Positions 27,158 to 35,870 of a stretch of DNA of 49,375 nucleotides are shown in pieces. The stretch lies in the NCBI GenBank assembly GCA_003499925.1, contig DNRQ01000095.1, forward strand, positions 1 to 49,375. Direction: 5' to 3'. Numbering within the stretch: the stretch's first letter is position 1; each line of letters opens with the position of its first letter. The stretch comes from Geobacter sp. Its GTDB lineage: Bacteria > Desulfobacterota > Desulfuromonadia > Geobacterales > Geobacteraceae. The notes below the pieces were generated by a model. The model was not told the DNA's origin and searched no databases. It was given only the letters and a program-made list of their open reading frames with translations. Made by a program: the position numbers and the translations under genes.

Positions 27158-27855
27158 CGGCGACGTCCCCGGCAGAAGCGATTCCGCCCTTCCTGCGGAA
27201 GATCAGGGGGGTGATACTGGATCTGGACGGTACCCTGTACAACCAGAAACAGTTGCGCAGCACCATGAGACGGAAGCTGATCGGCTTTTACCTGTTTCGC
27301 CCCTGGCTGATCAAGGAACTCATCCTTCTCGTTCGTTTTCGCAGGCTCCGCGAAGAGCTGGCCGAGGCGGGGGAGGGGGGGGTAGCCCTGCAGCAATACG
27401 CCGTGACGGCACGAAAGTGCAATTGCAGCAGCGCCGAGGTCGAGAGGGTGGTGGAGAGGTGGATGCACCAGGCTCCTTTGCCCCACTTGGCCGGATGCCG
27501 TTATCCCTTCGTCGATAACCTGTTGTCATTGTTGTCAAAACAGCAGATAATGGCCGCCGTGCTCTCTGATTATCCACCCGAAGCCAAGCTCAAAGCACTC
27601 GGACTGGATCATCTGCTTTCCTGCTCGTCCACAGACCCGGGGATCGACAGACTCAAGCCGGACCCTGCCGGACTTCTGTACATCTGCCGGCGCTGGAATC
27701 TGTCGCCGGACCAGTGCCTGGTCATCGGGGACCGGGATGAGCGTGACGGCGAGGCCGCCCGCCGTGCCGGGATGCCGTATCTCGTGGTTCCTGACGGGTT
27801 GAACTTCAGCAGCATGGACCAACTGTTACAGGAGAGCTCGCCTAACCGTGGCTAA
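27154..27855 (+). CDS. HAD-family hydrolase, probable phosphatase
   Basis: 233 aa. Motif I is ILDLDGTLYN with nucleophile and acid Asp two residues apart, motif II is AVLSDYPPEAK, a Lys is near LKPDPAG, and motif IV is VIGDRDERDGEAARRAG. The cap region (about residues 40-110) is helical. The ATGA overlap with the UbiA gene suggests the product of that enzyme as substrate, for example polyprenyl-phosphoryl-phosphoribose. UbiA and HAD modules are also found fused in other bacteria, which supports a joint function. A housekeeping sugar-phosphate phosphatase remains possible. Confidence 0.83.
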   Translation: MTATSPAEAIPPFLRKIRGVILDLDGTLYNQKQLRSTMRRKLIGFYLFRPWLIKELILLVRFRRLREELAEAGEGGVALQQYAVTARKCNCSSAEVERVVERWMHQAPLPHLAGCRYPFVDNLLSLLSKQQIMAAVLSDYPPEAKLKALGLDHLLSCSSTDPGIDRLKPDPAGLLYICRRWNLSPDQCLVIGDRDERDGEAARRAGMPYLVVPDGLNFSSMDQLLQESSPNRG

Positions 27856-29113
27856 GAAGCTAAAGATCCTCCATACCGTCGAGTCGTACCTTCCTGCCGC
27901 AAACGGGATGTCCGAGGTAGTGCGGCAGCTCTCCGAACGTCTCGCCGCGGCCGGCCACGAGGTGACCGTGGCGACTGGCGTGGCGGCGGGAAGAAACGGC
28001 ATCGATCTGCACGGGGTCCGGGTCGTGGAATTTGACATCTCCGGTAATGCCGTCTCCGGTTTTCGCGGGGATGTGGCTTCCTACCGGCAGTTTCTGCTGG
28101 AGGGAAGGTTCGACGTGATGACCAACTTTGCCGCGCAGCAGTGGGCGACGGACCTCGCCCTGCCGCTGCTGCCGAGTATCGCCGGGAAAAAGGTCTTCGT
28201 CCCCACCGGCTTCTCCGCGCTCTTCTCCAAAAGCTACCGGGAGTACTTCGACAAGATGCCGGATTTCATGCGCCGGTACGACGTGAACGTGTTCCTGTCC
28301 GATTGCTATCGCGACATCTCCTTTGCCCGGGAGCATGGCATCGCGACAACGACGTTGATTCCAAACGGCGCCGCCGCTGACGAGTTCCTTGCCCCGCCCT
28401 TTGACATCAGGGAGAAGCTGGGGCTCCCGCCGGAACATTTCCTGGTGCTGCACGTCGGGTCGCATACCTGGCTCAAGGGGCATGAAGAGGCGATGGAGAT
28501 ATTCAGCCGGGCGGAGTTGAGCGACGCGACTCTGGTTGTGGTCGGCAACGAATCCGCCGGAGGTTGTGGAGCTTGCTGCCACCGACGGGCGCGGCTTTTA
28601 AACGGCTCCGCCGGCTTCCGCAAGGACCGCAAACGCATCGTGGTCACGGAGCTGTCCCGTCCGAAGACGGTGGCCGCCTATCACGCGGCGGACCTGTTCC
28701 TGTTCCCCTCGAACATCGAATGCTCGCCGATCGTGCTCTTCGAGTGCATGGCCTCCAGGACCCCCTTCCTGGTCACCGAGGTCGGGAACAGCGCCGAGAT
28801 CATCGGCTGGTCCGGTGGCGCCGGGATGCTCCTTCCTTCGGAGCCCCCCTCCTTTCTGCCGCGTCACGGAAGCCTCAGCGAGCGCGTGCGGCAGAAGTTG
28901 CGCATCATGCTGGGGGAGGCGGACGATTTTCAGCCGGTGCGCGCCGAGCTGCGCGGCTCGGCGGCCCTGCTTTCCGAGCTGTACCGCGACCCGGACCGCC
29001 GCCAGGAGATGGCAGCGTGCGGTTTCCAGGCTTGGCTGAAGGGATTTACCTGGGAAGAGGTCGCCCGGCAGTACGAATCTCTCTATCTCAATCTCGTGAA
29101 AGGCAAACTATGA
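27848..29113 (+). CDS. GT4 glycosyltransferase
   Basis: 421 aa, GT-B. The start KILHTVESYLPAANGMSEVV is the glycine-containing N-terminal loop; donor-side motifs are FLVLHVGSHTWLKGHEEAME and FPSNIECSPIVLFECMASRTPFLVTE. GTG 27848 lies eight bases inside the HAD gene. The stretch ESAGGCGACCHRRARLLNGS between the two donor motifs is unusually rich in Cys and Arg for this family but does not break the frame. Substrate unknown. Confidence 0.88.
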   Translation: MAKKLKILHTVESYLPAANGMSEVVRQLSERLAAAGHEVTVATGVAAGRNGIDLHGVRVVEFDISGNAVSGFRGDVASYRQFLLEGRFDVMTNFAAQQWATDLALPLLPSIAGKKVFVPTGFSALFSKSYREYFDKMPDFMRRYDVNVFLSDCYRDISFAREHGIATTTLIPNGAAADEFLAPPFDIREKLGLPPEHFLVLHVGSHTWLKGHEEAMEIFSRAELSDATLVVVGNESAGGCGACCHRRARLLNGSAGFRKDRKRIVVTELSRPKTVAAYHAADLFLFPSNIECSPIVLFECMASRTPFLVTEVGNSAEIIGWSGGAGMLLPSEPPSFLPRHGSLSERVRQKLRIMLGEADDFQPVRAELRGSAALLSELYRDPDRRQEMAACGFQAWLKGFTWEEVARQYESLYLNLVKGKL

Positions 29114-29811
29114 AGTTTCGTTCGCTGGCGGGGATCTTCACTCCCGAAAAGCCTTTTACCGACCCGCTCCGCAACCAGGGCTCCGCCTTCCTGGAGGTGG
29201 ACAACTGGATACTCTCCCGCTTCGTGACCGAGCGCCTGCTCCCTGTCGTCGGTTTTCACCCGTTCCCGCTCAACGAACTGATGCTGATGACCGCGGCCGT
29301 CTGCCGGATCAAGCCCACCCACATCCTCGAGTGGGGGACCAACATCGGCGTCTCCGCCAGGATCTTTCACGAGACCTGCGCCGCGTTCAACATCGCGGCC
29401 GAAATCCACAGCATCGACCTGCCCGATCACGAGTCGCACGTGGAGCATCCGGGGCAGGAACGGGGCAGGCTGGTGCGGGGGATCGCCCGGGTACGGCTGC
29501 ACCAGGGGGACGGCCTCGAGGTGGCGCTCTCGATCCTGGCCGCCGATCCCGCCGCCTGCCGGCCGCTGTTCTTTCTGGACGGCGACCACAGCTACGACTC
29601 CGTGTACCGCGAGCTCGCCTCGATTGTCACCCGGGTTCCCTCGGCCAGCGTACTGGTTCACGACACCTTCCAGCAGTCCGTCGACTCCGGCTACAACACC
29701 GGTCCGTACCGGGCCGTGCAGGACGTGCTCCGCTCGACCGGCACCGGGTTGCAGGTCGTCTCGCAGGACCTGGGCCTTCCGGGGATGATGCTTTTGTGGA
29801 AGCGAAGGTGA
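29110..29811 (+). CDS. Class I SAM methyltransferase, CmcI/Methyltransf_24-like
   Basis: 233 aa from ATG 29110 (ATGA overlap). Motif I is HILEWGTNIGVSARIFHE, the acidic strand is EIHSIDLPDH, and PLFFLDGDHSYDSVYREL followed by SVLVHDTF is typical of the cephalosporin-hydroxylase/macrocin-type methyltransferases that act on sugars. In that family the DGDHSY region helps bind a metal. The longer open frame upstream is inside the GT4 gene and is not used. Confidence 0.82.
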   Translation: MKFRSLAGIFTPEKPFTDPLRNQGSAFLEVDNWILSRFVTERLLPVVGFHPFPLNELMLMTAAVCRIKPTHILEWGTNIGVSARIFHETCAAFNIAAEIHSIDLPDHESHVEHPGQERGRLVRGIARVRLHQGDGLEVALSILAADPAACRPLFFLDGDHSYDSVYRELASIVTRVPSASVLVHDTFQQSVDSGYNTGPYRAVQDVLRSTGTGLQVVSQDLGLPGMMLLWKRR

Positions 29812-29821
29812 GGCGGCCGGC

Positions 29822-30703
29822 ATGATTATCGTCAAGCTCATGGGCGGGTTGGGGAACCAGATGTTCCAGTATGCGGCGGGAAGAAGCCTTGCGCTCAGGC
29901 GCGGCACCTCGCTCAAACTGGATCTCTCCTTTCTGGAAGGGTACCAAGCCAACCACACCCGGCGCAGCTTCGAACTCGAACGCCTCGACATCCGTGCGGA
30001 GAAGGCAACGCCCGGGGAGCTCGCCGCGGTGGAGCGCGGCGAGCCGTCTTCTCTTTTCCAGAGGACCCTTGGGGCTTTCTTCAAGCGGCGAGCCGGCATG
30101 AAGCTCTTTCTCGAGAAGCAGTTCAATGTGAATCCCGAATTCTTCGAGCTGCCGGACCAGGTGTACCTTGAGGGGTTCTGGCAGTCGGAAGGATACTTCA
30201 AGGATTACGGCGATATCATCCGCAGGGAGTTCACCCCGAGCACAGCTCCGGTCGGGAAAAACCTGGAACTGATGGATGAGATAAGGTCGGTAAACGCAGT
30301 CTCCTTGCACATCCGTCGCGGCGACTACGTCACGGACCCTGCGATCAGGGCCGCCCATCACGTCTGCGAACTCGATTACTACCAGAAGGGGGCGGAAGTG
30401 ATGGCCAGTTCGCTTCAGGCCCCGCACTTCTTCGTTTTTTCCGACGACTCGGACTGGGTCGCGGCCAACCTGAAACTGCAGCACCCGACCACCTTCGTCA
30501 GCCACAACCAGGGCAGGGGATACGAGGACCTGCGGCTGATGAGCCTGTGCCGGCATCACATCATCGCCAACAGTTCGTTCAGCTGGTGGGGAGCCTGGCT
30601 CAACCCGAGCCCGGACAAGATCGTCTGCGCGCCCGGCAGGTGGTTCAACGAGATGCCGGCCAATACCTGCGACCTGATCCCGCAGGGGTGGAGGAAGATC
30701 TAG
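29822..30703 (+). CDS. Alpha-1,2-fucosyltransferase-like (GT11)
   Basis: 293 aa. Family GT11 hallmarks: start MIIVKLMGGLGNQMFQYAAG, motif LHIRRGDYVTDP, FFVFSDDSDWV, and NSSFSWWGAWLNP near the C-terminus. These enzymes transfer fucose (or a related deoxyhexose) from GDP-fucose to the 2-position of a sugar. The HxRRGD motif binds the GDP moiety. It follows a methyltransferase by 10 bp and precedes asnB by 4 bp. No GDP-fucose synthesis genes are in the window. A different GDP-sugar donor is possible. Confidence 0.9.
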   Translation: MIIVKLMGGLGNQMFQYAAGRSLALRRGTSLKLDLSFLEGYQANHTRRSFELERLDIRAEKATPGELAAVERGEPSSLFQRTLGAFFKRRAGMKLFLEKQFNVNPEFFELPDQVYLEGFWQSEGYFKDYGDIIRREFTPSTAPVGKNLELMDEIRSVNAVSLHIRRGDYVTDPAIRAAHHVCELDYYQKGAEVMASSLQAPHFFVFSDDSDWVAANLKLQHPTTFVSHNQGRGYEDLRLMSLCRHHIIANSSFSWWGAWLNPSPDKIVCAPGRWFNEMPANTCDLIPQGWRKI

Positions 30704-30707
30704 CGCC

Positions 30708-32564
30708 ATGTGTGGAATCGCCGGCATAATAGCCCCCCAGGCGGCGAGGTATGGCGCTGCCCTGGAGCGGATGAGCGATGCCCTGGTCCATCGGGGACCG
30801 GACGGCTCCGGGAGGCATTTCTTCGAAAACTGCGCCCTCGGGCATCGCCGTCTCTCCATTGTCGACCTCGTCACCGGGCGGCAGCCGATGCTTTCGCCAA
30901 CCGGGACGACCGGCATCACCTTCAACGGCGAGATTTACGGCTACCAGGCCATCAGGCAGACCCTGGCGGATTACCCGTTCAGCACCGCCTCCGATACGGA
31001 GGTGATCCTCGCCTTGTACCACGGATACCACCACGATTGCCTGGCGCATCTCCCCGGGATGTTCGCCTTTGCCATCTGGGACGATGCCAGGCAGGAGCTT
31101 TTCTGCGCCCGGGACCGCTTCGGTGAAAAACCGTTCTTCTACGCCTTTGGCGCGGCAGGGGAGTTCATCTTCGCCTCGGAGATAAAGGCCATCCTCGCCT
31201 CCGGTCTGGTCACCCCCACCCTGAGTTCGAGCTCCCTCATCCACTACCTGAGGCACCTGTACGTCCACCCGCACGAAACCATCTACGGCAACATCTACAC
31301 GCTCCCCCCCGCACACTCGCTCTGCCTTAAGGGGGGGAAGGCGACGGTGCGGAGGTACTGGCAGGTCCCCGGGGTCACGGAGGGGATCGAGCCGGGACGG
31401 GCGGTCGAGCAGTTCCGGTTCCTGATGGAGCAGGCAGTGGCGCGGCAACTGGTGGCGGATGTCCCGGTCGGTTTTCTTTTGAGCGGAGGCCTTGATTCCA
31501 GTACCCTCGTGGCCGTCGCCGCCAGGCAACGCGACAATCTCAGGACTTTTTCCTTCGGTTTCGAGGATGCCGTGAGCGATCTCCGCTATGCCGGGGAAAT
31601 CGCTGAGCGATATCGGACCGGGCACCTGGAACTGACGGCCCGCGACGTCGACATAGCCGAGATGATAGAGACCATGCAGGCCGTTTATGACGAGCCGTTT
31701 GCCGATTCGTCCAACATACCCACTTACCTCATTTCCAAGCTGTCGAGGGAACATGTGAAGGTTGCGCTCTCGGGGGACGGGGCCGACGAACTCCTGGGGG
31801 GGTACTGCTGGTGGTACCACCCGGTCAGGTGCATGGCCGAGGCGCGGAACAGCTCCTACTTCGAGTGCGCGCTGATCCGCCTGAAAGGGTGGCTCCTGGC
31901 AAAGTCGCAGCGGCAACTGGCCGCGCAGCAGCTCTACGAAAGGGAAGGGGAGCGCTACTCGAGGTGCTACGGGTCGGTCATGGAGGCGCACTACGGCCAG
32001 AACATCTTTTTCACCGGTGCCGAGCTTTCCGCACTTGGCATAGCCGGCGCCAAGGGGTTGGACACGAGGAACTTCGACAGGTACTCGTGGCGCCCCAGCG
32101 AAGGTGTCAACGACGCCCTGCTCATGGACGTCGAGAATTACCTCCCCGGCGACATCCTGGCAAAGACGGACCGCGCCTCCATGGCCAACAGCCTGGAACT
32201 CCGCTCTCCCTTCCTCGACGCCGACTTCGCCTCCTTCTGCCTGTCGCTCCCCTCCGCCTTGAAGATAACCCGGGAGAGGGACAAGGCGATTCTCCGCGAC
32301 GCCTACGCGGATGCCTGGACCGACTCCATCAGGCGCAGGGGCAAATACGGCTTCGCTGCCCCGGTGGACAAATGGCTGGCGCGAGGGAGCGTTCAGGCGC
32401 TGAAACAGAGTTATCTGAACGACCCTCGGCGCAAGATCTTTTCCCTCCTCTCTTTCGAGAAATCGCGCGGCTTCGTCGAGCGAAACGACTACCGGACCTG
32501 GATTCTCCTGGTGCTGGCGGCATGGCTCGAAAAACACGACTTTCAGATGCCGGAAGGCTCCTAG
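30708..32564 (+). CDS. asnB: Asparagine synthase (glutamine-hydrolysing)
   Basis: 618 aa. The N-terminal class II glutaminase starts MCGIAGII, with Cys2 as nucleophile after Met removal, then HRGPDGSG, GHRRLSIVD and FNGEIYGY. The synthetase domain has the ATP-binding SGGLDSS at about 259-265, LSGDGADELLGGY, and RGKYGFAAPV near the end. In glycan clusters AsnB relatives often amidate uronic acids rather than make asparagine, and that reading fits the surroundings (inference). The gene lies between a GT11 and a GT2, with 3-4 bp gaps. Confidence 0.93.
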   Translation: MCGIAGIIAPQAARYGAALERMSDALVHRGPDGSGRHFFENCALGHRRLSIVDLVTGRQPMLSPTGTTGITFNGEIYGYQAIRQTLADYPFSTASDTEVILALYHGYHHDCLAHLPGMFAFAIWDDARQELFCARDRFGEKPFFYAFGAAGEFIFASEIKAILASGLVTPTLSSSSLIHYLRHLYVHPHETIYGNIYTLPPAHSLCLKGGKATVRRYWQVPGVTEGIEPGRAVEQFRFLMEQAVARQLVADVPVGFLLSGGLDSSTLVAVAARQRDNLRTFSFGFEDAVSDLRYAGEIAERYRTGHLELTARDVDIAEMIETMQAVYDEPFADSSNIPTYLISKLSREHVKVALSGDGADELLGGYCWWYHPVRCMAEARNSSYFECALIRLKGWLLAKSQRQLAAQQLYEREGERYSRCYGSVMEAHYGQNIFFTGAELSALGIAGAKGLDTRNFDRYSWRPSEGVNDALLMDVENYLPGDILAKTDRASMANSLELRSPFLDADFASFCLSLPSALKITRERDKAILRDAYADAWTDSIRRRGKYGFAAPVDKWLARGSVQALKQSYLNDPRRKIFSLLSFEKSRGFVERNDYRTWILLVLAAWLEKHDFQMPEGS

Positions 32565-32567
32565 CTT

Positions 32568-33635
32568 ATGGCGCACCCTAAAGTAACAGTTCTGATGTCG
32601 GTCTTTAACGGTGCGAAGTATCTCCCTGTTGCCATCGAGAGCATACTTGGGCAGAGTTTTGCCGACTTCGAGTTCCTGATCATCGATGACGGCTCGACGG
32701 ATGACAGCGTGAGCCTCATCGAAGGCTATCGTGACCCCCGCATCCGTCTGGTCCGCAATGAACGCAACCTGGGATTGGCCGCCTCGTTGAACCTGGGGCT
32801 CGAAATTGCCCGGGGGGAGTACGTCGCCAGGATGGATGACGACGACATCAGCCGTCCGGAGCGCCTGGCCTGCCAGGTCGGCTTCATGGACGCCCATCCG
32901 GCTGTCGGCGTCTGCGGCAGCTGGGTTCGCGTCTTCCCCGGTTTCGACGACTACATCTGGAAATTTGCCGCAAGCTCGGAAGACATCAGGTGCAGGCTGT
33001 TCTATAAGGTTGGGGTCGCGCACCCCGCTGTCATGCTGCGCAAGAAACCGTTCGCGGAGCACAGCCTGTTTTACGACCCGGCATACCGTGCTGCACAAGA
33101 TTACGAGTTGTGGGGGCGGGCGATCAGGCAGATGGAGTTCGCCAATGTCCAGAGGGTGCTCCTCGACTACCGCATCGGCCAGGGGGAGGCTGCCGCGCGC
33201 AATGCAGCGCGTCAGATGGAGTCGGTGGCACCGCTTCGCCTGCAACGGCTGCACGAACTGGGTGTCGAGCCGACGCCGGAACAGCAGCAGTTGCACGAAA
33301 CCATCATGAACGACCTCCTCCCCGCCGACGAGGGAGCCCTGGCGCAGGCGGAGGTTTGGCTGCTGCAACTGGAGGCGGCGAACCGCAAGAGCCGGGTATA
33401 TCCCGAGCTTCTCTTCGCCCGGCACATGTGCTATCTATGGTTCGAATTCTGCTGCAGATCGTCCGACGCCGGGGTCTGTAGTTGGGAAAGATACAGTCGG
33501 TCCCCGCTGTTTACGCGTGCTCCTTATTCCCTTCTGGAGCGGGTCCGTTTTGCCGGCGCATGGCTGGCGCGGCGGTTGAAAAGGAAAGGATCGTCGAGCG
33601 GAAGGCAAAAAGAAAGGATGTATGACCGCCAATAG
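32568..33635 (+). CDS. GT2 glycosyltransferase
   Basis: 355 aa. Motifs: VTVLMSVFNGAKYLPVAIES, FLIIDDGSTDDSVSLI, RNLGLAASLNLGLEIARGEY and ARMDDDDISRPERLACQ. It is similar to the gene at 19201 but carries about 60 extra C-terminal residues rich in Arg, with no further motif. The next gene begins within its last 14 bases. Substrate unknown. Confidence 0.9.
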   Translation: MAHPKVTVLMSVFNGAKYLPVAIESILGQSFADFEFLIIDDGSTDDSVSLIEGYRDPRIRLVRNERNLGLAASLNLGLEIARGEYVARMDDDDISRPERLACQVGFMDAHPAVGVCGSWVRVFPGFDDYIWKFAASSEDIRCRLFYKVGVAHPAVMLRKKPFAEHSLFYDPAYRAAQDYELWGRAIRQMEFANVQRVLLDYRIGQGEAAARNAARQMESVAPLRLQRLHELGVEPTPEQQQLHETIMNDLLPADEGALAQAEVWLLQLEAANRKSRVYPELLFARHMCYLWFEFCCRSSDAGVCSWERYSRSPLFTRAPYSLLERVRFAGAWLARRLKRKGSSSGRQKERMYDRQ

Positions 33636-34500
33636 CACAAGATTCACTCTTTGCGAACTCCCCTCCGGTCTGTGGGAACTTCGTCCCACCTTCAACCTGA
33701 AGGTCGGCCGCACCGGCGTCACTGTCGCCCACTACCTGGAGGAGAACAATGTCTCCTGGGTATTTGGAGACAGCAGGAAAGCGGACATAAGCCTGTATAA
33801 AAACGACGCTGGCGTGCTGACCGGAAAGCGGGTGCTCTTCGAGATGAAACGGCGCCTTCTGGACCGAAGAAAGTACCTCTCGCTGATCAGTGAGCCGAGG
33901 GAAATCGCGCCTGCCGCCTATCTTCTGGAGGATCCCCGGCATGCGCTGGCTGTGGCGCCAGGGAACAAGTTCCGCAGGATGTATTTCGCGAGCGAGTGGA
34001 GGGACCCGCGGCTCGATGGCTGGCGCAACAGGCTCGACAGGATTTGCTGGATCGCCCGTCCCCTTCCGGAGAGGGTGGCCTGGGCCAGGGAGATCAGCCG
34101 CGCGGGGATTGCGCTCGACATCTACAGCAAACAGCCATGGCCGGTTCCCGAGTGGAAGGGCTATGCCGAGGATGAAGTGGCAACTGCCGAACGGTACAGG
34201 TACCGTATCGTCTGTGAGAACTCGACCCGGGAGGGGTACCACTCCGAGAAGCTGTTCAACAGCATAAGAAGCGGTTGCGTCACCTTCTACCAGGGCGACC
34301 CGACCCTCGATCTCCCCCACGCAGCCGGCGCGTTCCTTCCGCTCACCGTGGAAGCCGTGCACAACCGCCAGGATCTCGGGGAGGATGTGCTTGGCGCTGT
34401 TGAGCGGTTCATGTTCACCGATGCCTGGGAGATCTACTCGTTCAAGAACTTCTACGACAGGATACTGGACCTCTCCCTGGACCTGCTGGGAATTCGCTGA
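33622..34500 (+). CDS. GT10 (alpha-1,3/1,4-fucosyltransferase-like)
   Basis: 292 aa. The family hallmark is RYRIVCENSTREGYHSEKLF, then NSIRSGCVTFYQGDPTLDL (about residues 193-231), the GT10 donor-binding signature in which the Glu of the ENS motif and the EK pair contact GDP. The N-terminal half has FGDSRKADISLYKN. GT10 enzymes transfer fucose to the 3- or 4-position of GlcNAc or Glc. The bacterial members known (Helicobacter, Bacteroides) make Lewis-type structures. It lies three genes after a GT11. The ATG at 33622 follows AAAGGA closely. Confidence 0.82.
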   Translation: MTANSTRFTLCELPSGLWELRPTFNLKVGRTGVTVAHYLEENNVSWVFGDSRKADISLYKNDAGVLTGKRVLFEMKRRLLDRRKYLSLISEPREIAPAAYLLEDPRHALAVAPGNKFRRMYFASEWRDPRLDGWRNRLDRICWIARPLPERVAWAREISRAGIALDIYSKQPWPVPEWKGYAEDEVATAERYRYRIVCENSTREGYHSEKLFNSIRSGCVTFYQGDPTLDLPHAAGAFLPLTVEAVHNRQDLGEDVLGAVERFMFTDAWEIYSFKNFYDRILDLSLDLLGIR

Positions 34501-34551
34501 GGATAGCCAAAGGGGGAGGGTCATTCCGTCGATTAGCCGGGAATCCAGATC

Positions 34552-35781
34552 ATGTCAGTAATCGCTGCGCCCAAAATAGCCATCATCGCCCCATCGGCGC
34601 CCCCTTGGGGGGGGGGCGGCGTGGCCAGCTCCCATTACCACCTCTATCGCTGTTTCAAAAACAGGGGGGTCGACGCCGTCTTGTTGACCTTCAACGAAAG
34701 GGAAGCGGTGAGGACGGAGACGGCCGGCACGGAGTCGGAGATCCGCCGCTTCGGCGCGACGCAAGCAGAGCTGAGATTCCTCGCCCTTCTCACCACGGTG
34801 TACCTCAAGGCGAAGGGGTCGCGCCTGCCTGCCTACCAACTTTTCGACATCGTGGCGTCCGCTCCGGGCGTGCTGCGGCTGAACAGGGAACTGCGCCGGT
34901 TAAAGCCGGATCTCATCATCATTCCCGACCACGGCGGACCGGGCCTGGTACTGGAAAAGGGGAGGGCGCGCCTGACCCTGGTTACCCATCACAACCCCGC
35001 CCGGTTCCTGGATGAAGAGCTGCTAGGGGATTTCTGCAAGCTCGACGTCAGGGAGGCCGTTGCCCTGGAGCAGCGCCTGTTGCGCAAGGTTGACGCGGTG
35101 ATCGCCCCCTCGCGCTACATGGAGTCCGTGTTCCGTGACACCTATTGCTTCGACGGGGCGGTTGCCGCCATCCCGAACCCCATCGACCTCACCCTTGTGG
35201 ACCGGGTGGCGGGAAGGGATCTCCGGGGCGAGCTCGGGCTCCCGGCGGACGCTCCGCTGGTCTACATCCCCTCCGCAGGGAGCAGACTCAAGGGGGAGCG
35301 CTTCGTCGCCGGGATCATCAGCACCCTGGCGGCTAACTCAAGCGGCAGGATCGGGTTCTACCTCTCCGGCAACCGTTCCCCCCTTTTGGAGGAGGAGCTG
35401 CGGGGCGTGCCGCCCAATGTCCGCATTTACGCCCCCGGTCACCTGGACTACTGCGACAACCTGGCGCTGGTCAAGGCGTGCAGCTTCGGCATTTCACCGA
35501 CCTTGATCGAGAGCTTCGGCATGGCGATTCTCGAGGCAGGTCTCTGCGGCCTGCCGATGGTCGTGTTCAGGGTAGGGGGGACGGGTGAGATCATATCCGA
35601 CGGCGAAAACGGTTTCTGCGTGCCGCGTGAGGATGCACAGGCGCTCGCCGCCGCTGCAAACCGGCTTCTCTCCCCCGACTACTGCCGCGACATGGGTCAG
35701 CGTGCCTATGCCTTTTCCCGCCGGCACTTCGACCCCGACGCGATCGTCGACCGTTACCTCGCCTTCTGCGGCATCGACTGA
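34552..35781 (+). CDS. GT4 glycosyltransferase
   Basis: 409 aa, GT-B. The N-terminal loop IIAPSAPPWGGGGVASSHYH, acceptor-side THHNPARFLDEE, and AVIAPSRYMESVFRD precede the donor domain YIPSAGSRLKGERFVAGI and ISPTLIESFGMAILEAGLCGLPMVVFRVGGTGE in pieces with the usual E-x7-E. It is preceded by a 51-bp gap without a visible promoter and followed by an 89-bp gap. Confidence 0.9.
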   Translation: MSVIAAPKIAIIAPSAPPWGGGGVASSHYHLYRCFKNRGVDAVLLTFNEREAVRTETAGTESEIRRFGATQAELRFLALLTTVYLKAKGSRLPAYQLFDIVASAPGVLRLNRELRRLKPDLIIIPDHGGPGLVLEKGRARLTLVTHHNPARFLDEELLGDFCKLDVREAVALEQRLLRKVDAVIAPSRYMESVFRDTYCFDGAVAAIPNPIDLTLVDRVAGRDLRGELGLPADAPLVYIPSAGSRLKGERFVAGIISTLAANSSGRIGFYLSGNRSPLLEEELRGVPPNVRIYAPGHLDYCDNLALVKACSFGISPTLIESFGMAILEAGLCGLPMVVFRVGGTGEIISDGENGFCVPREDAQALAAAANRLLSPDYCRDMGQRAYAFSRRHFDPDAIVDRYLAFCGID

Positions 35782-35870
35782 GCTTCAGGTGGAGAGTGTT
35801 CTTGACCATTCATGAGATAATGTGGCATTGATGATGGGACAGCTGGGACCGATGGCGGAGGTTTGGACGG

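Noticed and set aside
30645..33425. Reverse-strand open frame of 926 codons
   Set aside because: It lies antisense to asnB and a GT2 gene, both with clear family motifs; its translation is low-complexity and typical of the complement of GC-rich coding DNA.
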